Positions 33,212-44,220 of a stretch of 64,000 nt of DNA are shown piece by piece; positions within the stretch are counted from its first letter, which is position 1, and every line of letters starts with the position of its first letter. Below the pieces are notes generated by a model that ran no database searches, was not told where the DNA came from, and saw nothing but the letters and a program-made list of their open reading frames with translations. Location of the stretch: assembly GCA_963681505.1 (NCBI GenBank), contig OY811974.1:3955271-4019270 (forward strand), read 5' to 3'. The translations under genes were made by a program, and so were the position numbers. The stretch is from Eunapius fragilis. Its lineage: Eukaryota > Porifera > Demospongiae > Spongillida > Spongillidae.

Positions 33212-34820
33212 TGCTGCAAGCTCTCAGTGTTTCATCCTGCTCCTGCAGATCCTTCAGTTTCTCAGCTGTGATGTTAATGTGAGACAAGCAGTCTCCCTGG
33301 CTCCCAAGTTCCCTTCGCATTTGCCTTCTTTGCTCCTGTGACATAGTCTTCAATTTGGGTTCCTCTTCAGAGACACCTAATGGATTTGGTACCACCCCAG
33401 ACATTACCTCTATTTCCTTCCTCAGTACTTCCTCCTGTATTTCCTGTCGTCTCTTTGCCCTTGTTGTCACCACCATAACATGTTCTTGAGCAAAGAACAC
33501 AGAACCAGCTCGTCTTCCTAATAACTCCGTCATTCTAGAAGCATCAGTTCCAAGTATCACCTCCACCGGTAGACTGTCAGCTACAGCAGCCTCCACTGTG
33601 ACTGGAATGCTTTCCACCACAAGCTTGATATCTGCTAGGGGATACAAGACTGTGTCACCATGCACACATCTGATTGATACCCATTTTCCCTCCAAGAACT
33701 TCTCCTGGGGGACGAATTGTCTCCGAACCATTGTGCGGGAACAACCTGTGTCTAACAATATGCGGCTTACCAAACACCCTTCCACACTTCCCTTACAATA
33801 CATTCCATCCTTCACCTTGTACTTTGATTCACGTCCAAACAATACCTCATTGTTGGGACACTTCCTTGCTGGGTGACCTGGTTTTCCACAGTTGTAGCAC
33901 ACTATGGTCTTCCGTCTGCTTGTCTCCTCTTTTGTGGTTGTCTTGTAGCACACGTCTTCTGAGTGCCCTGCTTTCCCACAAAATGAACATTTTTGCTCTG
34001 ATCGAGTTCCCTTGACGTTTTCCGGATACCGCTGCGACTCCTCACGCCTGGCGTGTTCATATTCGTCAACGAGTTCCCCGGCCTGAATACACGTCTTAGG
34101 CTTTCGCTCCATAACCCAGAGTCGTTTGTTCGCTGGCAATGTGTTGAGGAACTGCTCCATGCCCATGAGCTCTTGTATTTCCTCCATTGAAGTACAGCTC
34201 TTCATCCACTTGCGCAGTAGGTCCATAAGCTTTACGGAAAGCTCCCTGTTTGTTTCCCCACTGTCACGAGTAATGCCACGGAAGCGCCTTCTATATGCTT
34301 CCTCGGTAATATCGTAACGCTGAAGGATTGCTGTCTTTATTGCTTCATATTTGCCAGGATCCTCTCCGGGTAGAGCTGCGAATGCCAACTGGGCCTTGCC
34401 AGTGAGTTGAGGTGCCAGATACTGCGACCAGCAGCTTTCCTCCACCTTCTGTGCAGTCATAACGCGCTCAAAAGTTACTAAATAGGCTTCAATATCATCC
34501 TTATCACTCAACGGAACCAATTTGACACTTAGCTCACGTTTCGGACTTACGACTTATGCCTTTTGTGAGTCTTCTACTAACTTCATGAGAGCCGCCATGT
34601 GTGTCTGCATCGTTTCCATCTGCTTTCTATTCTCCCGCTCACGAATCTGTCTTTCTTCCTCAAGCCTAGCCCGTTCTTTCGCGAATTCATCTTCTCTTCG
34701 CGCCTTCTCAGTTGCTATTTCGTCTTCTCTCCTCCTACGGTCTTCTGCAAGTAATTTCAACATACCTTGCATCTCCTCCATGGTAGGTTTCTTATAAGGC
34801 TTTCCAGAACGAGTAGTCAT
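33117..34820 (-). pseudogene. gag with zinc knuckles and aspartic protease
   Basis: The likely start is the ATG at 34820, downstream of the primer site. The first segment is a charged coiled coil (ERARLEEERQIRERE). An in-frame TAA at 34554-34556 interrupts it; the frame then stays open to 33117. The capsid region around QLAFAALP through LNTLPANKRLWV resembles the SCAN fold. Two CCHC knuckles follow, CSFCGKAGHSEDVC near 33989 and CYNCGKPGHPARKC near 33900. The protease active site LLDTGCSR is near 33758. The order is normal for gag plus protease; only the early stop is abnormal. Confidence 0.85.
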
Positions 34821-34868
34821 GCACTCGGGAAACGCAGGCGTCGGACAATGACCGTCTCGACTTAGATA

Positions 34869-34886
34869 ATCCCACCGCTGCCACCA
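34869..34886 (-). promoter_or_regulatory. Primer-binding site matching tRNA-Leu 3' end
   Basis: On the minus strand TGGTGGCAGCGGTGGGAT lies 4 bp inside the 5' LTR. It is complementary over 18 nt to the 3' end of animal tRNA-Leu (ATCCCACCGCTGCCA plus CCA, recalled from human tRNA-Leu genes). It should be checked against the host tRNAs. Confidence 0.8.
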
Positions 34887-34890
34887 AATA

Positions 34891-35114
34891 TGTGACAGAA
34901 CTGACGGTAGCAATCAGTCTGCACACGTCTTCTGAAATGCCTATACACCCCCCAATACCGTTCACGTTAGCCGGTATCTCGAAAAGGGCAACCAACCTCT
35001 AATAATTCCACACGAAATGCATTTATACCTAGATTTCTATCCATGCGCATGCTCAAAGATTCTGCATGCATGTAATTGATCAAGAGCGCAGGCCCGTAGG
35101 TCTGGGCGCTCACA
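34891..35114 (-). repeat. 5' LTR
   Basis: 224 bp and 222/224 identical to the 3' LTR, so the insertion is recent on the scale of neutral divergence. Confidence 0.95.
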
Positions 35115-35168
35115 CTGAATATATAATTAGTCATGCATTTATATGCAAGTGTTACTTTTCTTTTGCTT
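35115..35168 (+). mobile_element. MITE split by the Gypsy element (right part)
   Basis: It starts with the duplicated CTGAA and continues with ATAATTAGTCATGCATTT and GTTACTTTTCTTTTGCTTG, as in the intact family. The last part of the MITE is missing. Confidence 0.7.
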
Positions 35169-35242
35169 GTAATATCATGTAATATCACAAAAGAAAAACT
35201 ACCCAGCTGGGGGATATACAGTTCCATGTATACTGTATATAC

Positions 35243-35492
35243 GGGACAGTGTCCAGCAGAATCACCCTTCTGGCTAGTTTTTCAAGTTTTCAAATTTTTT
35301 GATTTTCCTTGAACACCCATGAGCTTCTGTCAAATGGTCCTTACGCATCCTAAATCGGAATATCCCTCACAAAGTTATTAGGCGCTGAATTTATAATTAG
35401 CCATACATTTCAATGCGAGCGTTACTTTTCTTTTGCTTGTTCTGGAAATTTTGAAAAAGTACCATAAGGGTGATTTAGCTGGACACTGTCCC
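35243..35492 (+). mobile_element. GGGACAGTGTCC-family MITE, best-preserved copy
   Basis: 250 bp from GGGACAGTGTCCAGC to GCTGGACACTGTCCC. It is the inverse partner of 29658-29890; together with the variant ends at 29908 and 35193-35224 they form an inverted frame around the Gypsy insertion. Confidence 0.82.
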
Positions 35493-36160
35493 ATATATAT
35501 ATAATTATATATATATAATATGACAATTGTCCTATTTATGTCATATATATAGGACGTTCTTCAGGAAAATAACCTTGCATCGTTAGGTATATTTCAATAT
35601 TGGAAAACCCTTTCAACTAGCGGAGAAGACAGGAGTTGTTTTGAGGTCAGAAGGAAGCGGGCATATGGAAAGAAAAGAAGGATGTGTCTGAAGGAGCTTA
35701 CTCTTTGGAGGGCATTGACAGAGATGGGTGTGTCTGCAACAAATGTATAAGGCTGCACAATACTGAAGGTATTCATTCAGACAGTAGTGAGAGCTGATGA
35801 TGTAGCAATGTCTACTGATGTGACAGAAATGGAGGCTGCAGAGATCCTTGGCAAATGGTAATGAGTATATTCCATTTTGCTTTTATGGTGCACAAGGATA
35901 TAACACTTATAGCTGATAGTTTATAGAAACTAGTTCTAGATTTTCCTTCACTTCATGCATCCTTTTTGGTTCATTCACATGTACCTCTTACCTGATCAAT
36001 GACCATTTACTTTTTCTACCGATTTACTACTGTAATAGTGTTGAGAACAACATTGCTACGAACAAGCAAATCCTCTCCTAACTCCCCCATGGACAAACTT
36101 GGAATCAAGTAGAATTAGATCAACGCTACTAGCACAAAAGATTACCATACCCTATTCAAA
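35493..36160. other. No gene recognised
   Basis: Intronic AT-rich DNA. TATAGGACGTT and related short inversions near 35500-35570 suggest another eroded inverted-repeat element. I found no exon or conserved protein frame. Confidence 0.4.
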
Positions 36161-36161
36161 C

Positions 36162-36440
36162 AAGTAAATAAAAACATTCTCTACGAGAAAGTTGGTGGGA
36201 TATAGGATTTGATTATGACATTGGTGGTGTAAAAAGCAAGGAAACAAGGTCTTATCGGAAGGGAAAATGTCATAGTCCTATATTTAGCACATTATGAAAC
36301 AAAAACGAAACTACTCATTTTTGACTTCTAGATCGATTGCTAAAACAAGCTACACGATCCGATCGTCGGGAGTGTTGTTACAGACGGGTCGCGTTTTTTT
36401 AATGACATTCATAGTCGGGGTCAAATCCTATATGGAAGTT
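36162..36440 (+). mobile_element. AAGTAATAAAAACATTC-family MITE, diverged
   Basis: The left end CAAGTAAATAAAAACATTC, the TTTAGCACAT centre and the distal TCAAATCCTATATGGAAG match, in inverse orientation, the copy at 43137-43315. It carries about 100 bp of extra sequence at 36300-36400. Confidence 0.55.
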
Positions 36441-37387
36441 TCTAACGAAACTTCCGATGATGAAAAGCTAAAAAATGTGAACTAGATTACTACCTCCAGA
36501 CAATGGTGCTCCCACTGTTCAGCTGATAAGTAAAATAATAACATTAATAATTATCATTTCACTTGCCATATCACCACTAAGCTTTTACAATTAATTTTGC
36601 AAAGACGATCAGCATATTGCCAAGCTAAAAACCTGTCATGAATTGAAAAACCATAGGTGCATTTTGTAACCCAATTACTAAACCATGCTTCAAAGATCAT
36701 ATTAAACCAGAGCCCATTGCACAGTAATCGATGAGTTTTGTGGTTGAAGGACAATGATTACATGTACTGATTGATGTAATGGTTGTCATAAACTCTCAAT
36801 TACTGAATAAGTTGCTGTATAAGCTGCTAATGCATTCTAGAACATAACTCTTCCTATCCGCTACGTTTTATTCTACAGCCCACTCAAGGTGGTGTCAGGA
36901 ATGTAATTTTGATGTATTTTTAAATATACACTACATGTACATTGATGCCAAATATATATAACCTTGTAATTCGAAAAAGCACGAGATTTGTTTATATCAT
37001 AAAGTTGAGTGCTTTACATGATGCCAATGAGATGCACGGTATTTTGCATTGTTATGTATCACTACCATTTATAAACTGACCTAACGAAAAAAAATTTGGT
37101 TGCGTACTAATTGCATATTACTTACAAAGTGTTTAAATTGTGGTGCAATTATTTCTGACCTCTATGAACCATTCAAAGTACACCACATAAAACAATTCGG
37201 GATATAAGTACAGTGAAAAATTCCATCTTTTATTTCTTCACTAGAATTTAATATTAATTTGCATGCTATTTGGGGTCAAAACACAAAAGTGAATGTGTAA
37301 ATAATTAAACAATTAACAATCAACCATCCTTTGTGTTGTTCTAGATATAGGACAACAAGCAGGTAGATTGGACGTTAATACACATAC
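36441..37387. other. USP intron, nothing recognised
   Basis: AT-rich. The short USP exon expected between 37388 and 28417 may be here; one candidate with good splice sites (about 36489-36517) fails the phase test. Confidence 0.35.
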
Positions 37388-37446
37388 CTGGTGGCAACTC
37401 CCACAGTCAAGTGATGTTTGTAGCTGTCCATGAAATACACGTGATA
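37388..37446 (-). CDS. USP exon with first zinc-ribbon CxxC
   Basis: 59 bp from a CTATAG acceptor to a GTATGT donor. Joined in phase to the preceding exon it gives VFHGQLQTSLDCGSC, the F-x-G-Q-L then C-x2-C pattern of the USP zinc ribbon. Confidence 0.85.
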
Positions 37447-37624
37447 CTATAGAGTCCTAAAATGTTTCCAAAATTTTCAAATAATAGTACTCCCGCACAA
37501 TAACATGTATGTGTATGTATATCAAATTAAGCATACAGTTAACATGTTGCATTAGTATGGTAAGCCTAAGTAATTATGCACCATTACAGTGTAGATGGAA
37601 ATCTGTAGGAACAACAAACCCCAC

Positions 37625-37751
37625 TAAAGTTATGTACTGAATCTTTGGAAAGGAGCTCTTCATGAAGTCGCTCTAGAAGTGCTGAAAGGAATTCTTGAGA
37701 ATCTTGCTGTGAAGATCCAGAAAATCCAGGAAAGTAGCGTTGAACATGCAT
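37625..37751 (-). CDS. USP exon with QQD box
   Basis: It follows a TACTTGCAG acceptor and encodes FPGFSGSSQQDSQEFLSALL then RLHEEL, the hallmark QQDxxEF box of C19 proteases. The donor used here (GTGGGG) is weak, but it is the one that keeps phase with the next exon; GTACAT 12 bp earlier would break the frame. It joins directly to the 41417-41517 exon. Confidence 0.88.
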
Positions 37752-39465
37752 CTGCAAGTATGGAGCAATATAAACACATCTGAGTTGTACAATGAACACT
37801 ACACTATTCATTATATTTCATAGGGTACAGGAACATTGGCCTTATCATGTTTCTGTAGGGGCAATCCATTCATGTACAATGACAGCTAAACTATGTTAAT
37901 GAAATAATTATCAAAAGCATCCATAATACTGTTTTGTACCTTACTAACAGCATACAGTATAATATACAGTAATTTACCACCTGCTCTAACGTACAGTTAC
38001 TATGCAACCAATATAGCATGTGCGCACATTAATACAAACACTATGAATACATGTACAATGAATTATTTTTGGCACTAAGGAACTACGCGTTCTCTGTAGG
38101 ACTGTATGACAAGAATGAATCTCATTCGATTGCTTTCACTGCGACTACAAAAAGTGCACATGACATCTGTACATGTGTATACATACAATGTAGGTTTGTG
38201 GAAAAGGCTTGATCGCATGCGTTGCTACAGTATCTGCATTTGTGTGAGCAAGTGTGCTTGCTATTTATAAATCAAATCAACATGTGTGGCACGAGACCAA
38301 GTCTGAATAGCTTACCCATATATTTACGTACATTGGAAATTATAGTAATTGATGGGACAGCAAAAATAAAAACTCTCTGTTTGATTTGCTACAACTCGGA
38401 ACGAATGATGCTACCAACTTTCTATCTGCAGCACATTCTACCACATCATTCTTCTATTGCATATTTTATTTCTGTATCTTAGGTCATTTTCGTATAGTAC
38501 ATTGAAAGGTTGGATTCAAATATCCTCATAAAGGAAAGTCCCCAATCACTTCAAAATCAGTACATATGTACAAGTAAAAGAGTTCTGTTGCAATTGTTAC
38601 ATGCATGCCCTATTCATTAATTGTAGTTTATCCATTGCAAAGATATAGCTGTGCAACGTACGTGCATATTTTCCCACTTGATTTATGTACCCGCCTCCCA
38701 TACACTTATGATTTGCCTAAATCATTGGCAGGAATCAAGCTGGAAAATGTGTACTTTGCAACAGAAAGAATAAAACTTGTTTTGAACGATTGGGATTCTC
38801 CTGCAGAAGGATAGTAAGTTTTTAACACTCAGGGTGACGCCCTTGGTGTTTACCATATAAAGGGAACTGAAATCAAATGTGCCATAGAGAAATGATGTGG
38901 AAAGATTCACTCCAGATAGTACATTGGTAGCTTTAATCATTTATAGCAATTTAAACTGAGAGCACTTGCATACCTTTTTATTACATGTACATATTATGGG
39001 ACAGTCCACGAGAAAATGTTGTATTATGCAAAAGGTATAAAAATACTCTTCCTATGAATCACAAACAAAACTAGCATTTTAATACCTTCTTACATGTATA
39101 TAGTGATACAAATAATACATGTACACTGGTAACCTTAATCATTCAGAAATTATAAGAGATTTAAAGTAAGAGCATTAATTTTATATAGCTATACAACTTT
39201 TTGTGATAACTGTATCGAATTTTATTATGTACTCAATTTAATACTCGAAATATTATTAAAAATAAATAAAAAAGTAACAGATAAACTACGGAGTTTAACT
39301 GAAAAGATTTAAATGTTGCACATGTACATATATTAACTAGTGATAAGCAGGAAGTGCTGATCCGTCGTCAAAGCCTTGACACATCACCATTCCACTCTAG
39401 AGTCTCTCAAACACAGGCTAGCAGATATCACAATTATAAATAATTCCTGACATATATATGTATAT
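37752..39465. other. USP intron with eroded foldback fragments
   Basis: At 38626-38680 a TTTATCCATTGCAAAGATAT stretch matches the A/B subterminal region, and near 38997 GGGACAGTCCACGAGAAAAT resembles the A/B tip. Both are degraded. Otherwise I see nothing. Confidence 0.5.
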
Positions 39466-39706
39466 GGGACAGTGTCCAGCAAAATCACCCTTCTGGATAG
39501 TTTTTCAAGTTTGCATTTTCCGTGAACTCCAAAGAGATTCTAACAAATGGTCCTTATGCATCCAAAATTGGGCAATCTATCATAGAGTTATAAGGTACTG
39601 AATTTATAATTAGCCATACACATTTCAATGCGAGCGTTACTTTACTTTTGCTTGTCCTGTAAAATTTGATAAAGAATCATGGGGTAATTTTGCTGGACAC
39701 TGTTCC
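39466..39706 (+). mobile_element. GGGACAGTGTCC-family MITE
   Basis: 241 bp starting GGGACAGTGTCCAGC and ending GCTGGACACTGTTCC, set in AT repeats, with internal sequence as in the other copies. Confidence 0.8.
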
Positions 39707-39762
39707 ATAAGTATTTATTCTTATCCATATATACATATCATGCTGTATTTAAACATGCATAC

Positions 39763-41181
39763 GGGTCATTCCATACCTAATCCTCGAGGTTTTCGGCAGC
39801 ATGGTTTCCAGTTTGGATAGTTTTCATTTTATGAGTTCATCGCATATTGAAAATGATATTAACAAATTATCAGTTAATTATGCTATTGTTATTCTAAGTT
39901 ATTGGCTTCTGAACTTTTGACCTTTTGGAACACTTTCAGACTTTGCACATATATAACTCTAGTACTGTTTGTCATACAAATACAAAATTTATATATATTA
40001 TAGCTATCATATAGGGCTATCTATGCGTAATGATGAAATTTTTATAAAATTGAAAGTGAAGTCATTATTAGTAATTATAGCACTAAATGTTATTGCACTC
40101 ATATGCTTCCTTTCTTGTTTATCAGGAGGTTCTCATCTCCAGGAGTAGTTACATTGACGCATTCTTCACACCTGTGTTGCGCTATGGTGGCAAACGCAAG
40201 TAGATACCTTTATTTGTTCAACGAGCAGCCTTATAATTACGGGGTGTAACAATCTGTAGCCAGGTCTTAGCAGCAAATTGCTTCAGCACTCCTGCCGCTC
40301 TATCCCCAGCTGTGATCGTGGGATGAAGAAAAGCGCCACTCTGATTCCACTCTGATTCCGTTTGCGCACTCGACATGGGGACAATATTGTTTTTTGAAGG
40401 ATACGCAGCATCGAGCAATTTATACTCACGATACGCTAATGAGCCTGCAGTGGGCAGGCTTTATTGTTTCTTTGTTTAATTTGACCAGCCATTTTGTTCA
40501 CTCAAGCTCAAACAGCTAGCGCTATAGGCCTCTTTGCATTGTGACCAGTTGGCAGGCTCTATTATCTTAGTTGTTTTTAACAAATGACAATAACTGTTTA
40601 GATTGTAATACATTGGTTTGATTGTACAAATTGTTATGATTGTAGGTTTACTTTAGAGCAATGAATAACGCGCCCACTTAGCACCAATTATTGAACCCTT
40701 ACGTGGCTAAAGCAGTTCCCTGATACAACAGGGGATTCTTTAAAAACTCAGCGTTGCCCTACTCTGAAATTTTGGGGGGAGGCTACTAATAATAAGGACT
40801 AATTGCATGCAAAAAATAGGATTTTTTTAAAATGAACTTTTTGAGAAGCATAACATTTAGTGCTATAATTACTAATAATGACTTCACTTTCAATTTCATA
40901 AAAATTTCATCATTACGCATAGATAGCCCTATATGATAGCTATAATATATACAACTTTTGTAATTGTATGACAAACAGTACTAGAGATACTTATGTGCAA
41001 AGTCTGAAAAGTGTTCCAAAAGGTCAAAAGTTCAGAAGCCAATAACTTAGAATAACAATAGCTTATTTAACGGATTATTTGTTAATATCATCTTCAATAT
41101 GGGATGAACTCATAAAATGAAAACTATCCAAACTGGAAACCATGCTGCCGAAAACCTCAAGGATTAGGTATGAAATGACCC
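39763..41181. mobile_element. Foldback element with GGGTCATT ends, ATAC duplication
   Basis: 1419 bp. The first about 345 bp (to about 40108) and the last about 345 bp (from about 40840) are near-perfect reverse complements, with tips GGGTCATTCCATACCTAATC and the inverse. ATAC flanks both sides (39759-39762 and 41182-41185), a likely 4-bp target duplication. The inner 0.7 kb is not mirrored and shows no recognised gene. Same end family as 26997-27890. Confidence 0.75.
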
Positions 41182-41416
41182 ATACATGTACAGTGAACAC
41201 TCCAACATTACATTTTATTTAGAGAAATGTGCATACCACTTTGAAAAAAGTTCTGAGGTTACACAGTTACAGTTAAGTTCAGAGGTGATCACAGTTACAG
41301 AGTTACGATTGTATATACATTTGAACCACTTTTCTTCTATGGGTATGAAATGGGGTGTGAGGAGTGGAAGAGGCAGGCTTGCATTTGGTTACAAATTATA
41401 TGGTACTTGCCATTAC

Positions 41417-41517
41417 CTTCAGTTCGTGCAGCTTCACAGCTTCCTTCTTCCTACTTGACATCTCTTGCAGCAAGTTCTTGACTTCAATAATTAACTCACC
41501 ACTTGCACATGTAGATT
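41417..41517 (-). CDS. USP exon between Cys and QQD boxes
   Basis: 101 bp, ATGCTAG acceptor and GTAATG donor. It encodes a helical segment (ELIIEVKNLLQEM) that aligns in position with the helix following the Cys box in USP2-type domains. Phase matches both neighbours. Confidence 0.8.
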
Positions 41518-42270
41518 CTAGCATATAGAAGTTGTTTGATGAATCCAAGGACTATTATGCAACAAGACTTTGCCATACTGTACACATCTATGTACATGTA
41601 AATGTGTTTAATGGACACATGGCCTTGCCCAAAATAAACCAATTAAAGCAGAATTCCATATTGAATAAAGCTAGCTCACTCAAGAAATGGAAATAATAAT
41701 TTAAATAATGTTAATACTGCAAACCTATGTATGAAACACACACATAAATAAGGTTGGTTACAGCAAAGCATCCCCTGCAATAACACTCAGACAAATATAA
41801 GTAACACATATTTTGCTATCACCATAATATATGCCTATGTTTTATGAGGCTTGTGTGGGACAGTGTGATCCATTCCATGGCAGCTGAATTACATGAACAT
41901 ACATGTAAGATTAATGATACTACCAATGCTTTGATTTGTGATGCCTATATTTATGCTACTATGTTATTCCACTACACATCAATGTACATGTACATGGACA
42001 TATGTGTTTGTCTTCTCCAACAACTTCATTTAAATTGATGAAATAATGTTCAGAACTTATAAGATGAGATTAAGTTGACCACAAATGTGACAAGTTTTAT
42101 GATGCAGCAGTAGCAAATGTTTTTGACAAATCATAGCTTGTTCAATAGCAGCCATTTTGGATAGTAAATACAAGTCGACATCAAAAAGCAATGGCATAAT
42201 AGGCATTTATTTGTACAATATAAAAAAGTACACAACTGTTACTCCCTTCCCCCCCATGACAATTCATTAC

Positions 42271-42398
42271 CCTTCAGAAAGGCATCTTTAAATGCAATAG
42301 TACTGTACAGACACTGAAGTGCTGCATTCATATAGCATGTATTGCCAAGGTTAGCAAGCCCACGGAAGGATGGAGCTGGTAGAGTCGCATCTCCAGAT
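42271..42398 (-). CDS. USP exon with catalytic Cys box
   Basis: 128 bp, TTAGCAG acceptor (CAG/ATC chosen; using the AG three bases earlier would add one codon) and GTAATG donor. It encodes [19 protein letters not shown], the Cys box with the nucleophilic cysteine. This exon identifies the gene as a C19 deubiquitinase and places the start of the catalytic domain. Confidence 0.92.
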
Positions 42399-42463
42399 CT
42401 GCTAAGAATATACAAATGTCACACATACGTACTCATATATACATCACATGTGACTCCACTAAC

Positions 42464-42531
42464 CTCGTATTGAGTATACGTTTAGTACTAGATGAATTGG
42501 CATATCCAGCAGAAGTAAGTGAGGTAGATGG
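42464..42531 (-). CDS. USP linker exon
   Basis: 68 bp from a TAAGCAG acceptor to a GTTAGT donor. It encodes a Ser/Thr-rich linker between the coiled coil and the catalytic domain. Phase is consistent on both sides. Confidence 0.7.
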
Positions 42532-43136
42532 CTGCTTAGAACAAAATCTTAACACTAAAATCAAAACTAAATCAAATACTGTACCAGCTGTATGAACATG
42601 CAATACTAGTTGAATATTACAACTGTTTCGACTATTACTAGTGTGTACACATGATATGTAAAAATAAAATGATGTATATGTACATGTAAATTACAACAGT
42701 CTAAGCACAACTAATCTAATATGGCTTTCATATAAATGTACATACATCGGTGACAATAATGCAGGAAAGGTTCCACATGCATATGCATTGAATGACGTGA
42801 AATTGCGTGGGTTTATATAGGCAGTAGTATTGCTCTCCGTTGAATGTCAAAGTCATTATGTTATAATGCAATGCGATTCTACTTACAGTACAAGTACCAG
42901 ACCTGTGTACATGTACAATATACATCACATGGAATGGCACTGAAAGGTGACTTATTGTTTCATTACCACCAGCATGCAACAAAAGACTGTAAATGATGTT
43001 GACATACACATAACATACACGTAATGTATTGTTGGCAACACTATACATAATCCTTTCAACGGAATGCACCAGTATAAAAATAGGTCCAAAAGCAAATACA
43101 CACGCGTTAACAGATTAACAGAAGTTTTGATACAAG

Positions 43137-43315
43137 CTTCCATATAGGATTTGACCTGACTATGAATCTCATTTCTAGGGTTGTGTGCTAAATATGGGAC
43201 TATTACATTTTCCCTTCTGATAAGATCTTGTTTCCTTGCTTTTTACACCAACAATTGCCTTCAAATCCTATATACCACCAACTTTCTCATAGGGAATGTT
43301 TTTAATTACTTGGTC
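43137..43315 (-). mobile_element. AAGTAATAAAAACATTC-family MITE
   Basis: The inverse of 36162-36440 without the extra interior. It ends GGGAATGTTTTTAATTACTTG, only about 30 bp from the donor of the coiled-coil exon. Confidence 0.55.
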
Positions 43316-43347
43316 ATTTAGGATTCAATTAAATTCTGTTCCCTTAC

Positions 43348-44220
43348 CTTGAGAGTTTCTACCACAACTTCATCACTTCCAGGCTTTGGTACAACAACAC
43401 GTTCTTCCTCCATAATATCCCTACCATTAATCCTCTTCCTTTTCTTCCCTTCATCCTTTTTCACCTGTTCCTTGAGCTGTTCAATTTCTCTCTCCCTTTC
43501 TCTCAATAATGCCTTTAACTTGTCCAATTCCTTCCCATACTCTTTCAATAATACTGCATTGATTGTGTCAATTTCTTTCTCCTTCACCCTTTCCATCTCT
43601 GATTTGACACGTTCAATCTCCCTTTCATTGGCCTTCAAATATTCCATTCTAACCTTTTCATTGTCTTTCATAATTTTCTGCTCAATTTCTTTCTCCACTG
43701 CAGCCCTTAGTTCACATTCCATCCTAGCTATTTCTTTGTTTCTTTGACCCATCATTTCTGCCTTAATATTATTAATTTCCCTATCTTTCTCCTCCCGCAG
43801 GACCAATAGATGCCTATTATGTTCTTTATTAAGCCTTTCAACATTAAAAATGTACTGTGCATGTAGTTTTGAATGTTCTGTCTTCATCTTAGACACTTCC
43901 ATTTGTTTCTCGTTCGATATCCTTTTATTGTCCACTTCAGATCTTTTCACCTTTTCCAGCTCAGAATGGATCATATTAATTGTCTTCTTCATTTCTTGGG
44001 CCATTTCAGTTCGTACCTCTCTACCCTGCTTTTCTATTTCAATTAAGAGCCTGCGTTTTTCCACTTTCTCTCTTGCGAGTTCATCCATCAACTTGGTTTT
44101 CTCTTCCCTCAACCTGGTTATCTCATCCCTCTCCTTCATTGCAGCTTCAGGTCTCGTTGTGGCATGTGCCATTCCATTTTTAACCTTAAGCTGAGCTGAA
44201 GGAGTATATTCGGTAGGAGC
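43348..44220 (-). CDS. USP gene coiled-coil exon
   Basis: 873 bp, open throughout with phase 0 at both ends, CTGCAAG acceptor and GTAAGG donor. It encodes about 291 residues dominated by Lys, Glu and Arg with heptad-like Leu/Ile spacing (LREEKTKLMDEL, LREREREIEQLKEQVKK) and a KKRKR basic cluster near the end that could act in nuclear targeting. No enzyme motif is seen. Attachment to the USP domain rests on strand, proximity and phase-matched splice sites to 42531-42464; transcript evidence would settle it. Confidence 0.72.

Larger units (their letters stand above)
30299..35114 (-). mobile_element. Young Ty3/Gypsy-type LTR retrotransposon, integrase before RT (Gmr1-like order)
   Basis: 4816 bp with two 224-bp LTRs that differ at only two positions, canonical TG...CA ends, a CTGAA target duplication, a tRNA-Leu-type primer site and a purine tract. 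Reading the minus strand, the domain order is gag with two zinc knuckles, aspartic protease, integrase, reverse transcriptase and RNase H. Most Gypsy elements have integrase last; integrase ahead of RT is the order described for Gmr1-like elements. The gag middle resembles the SCAN fold, which is reported to derive from Gmr1-like gag. Two in-frame stops (34554-34556 and 31523-31525) break the coding region, so this copy is probably inactive. It sits inside a MITE within a USP intron. Confidence 0.92.

Noticed and set aside
36489..36517. Possible missing USP exon with good splice sites
   Set aside because: Its length leaves a phase that cannot join the next tentative exon, and the residues do not fit the expected segment.
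43349..44194. Plus-strand Ser/Phe-rich frames opposite the coiled-coil exon
   Set aside because: They are antisense of Lys/Glu-rich codons.
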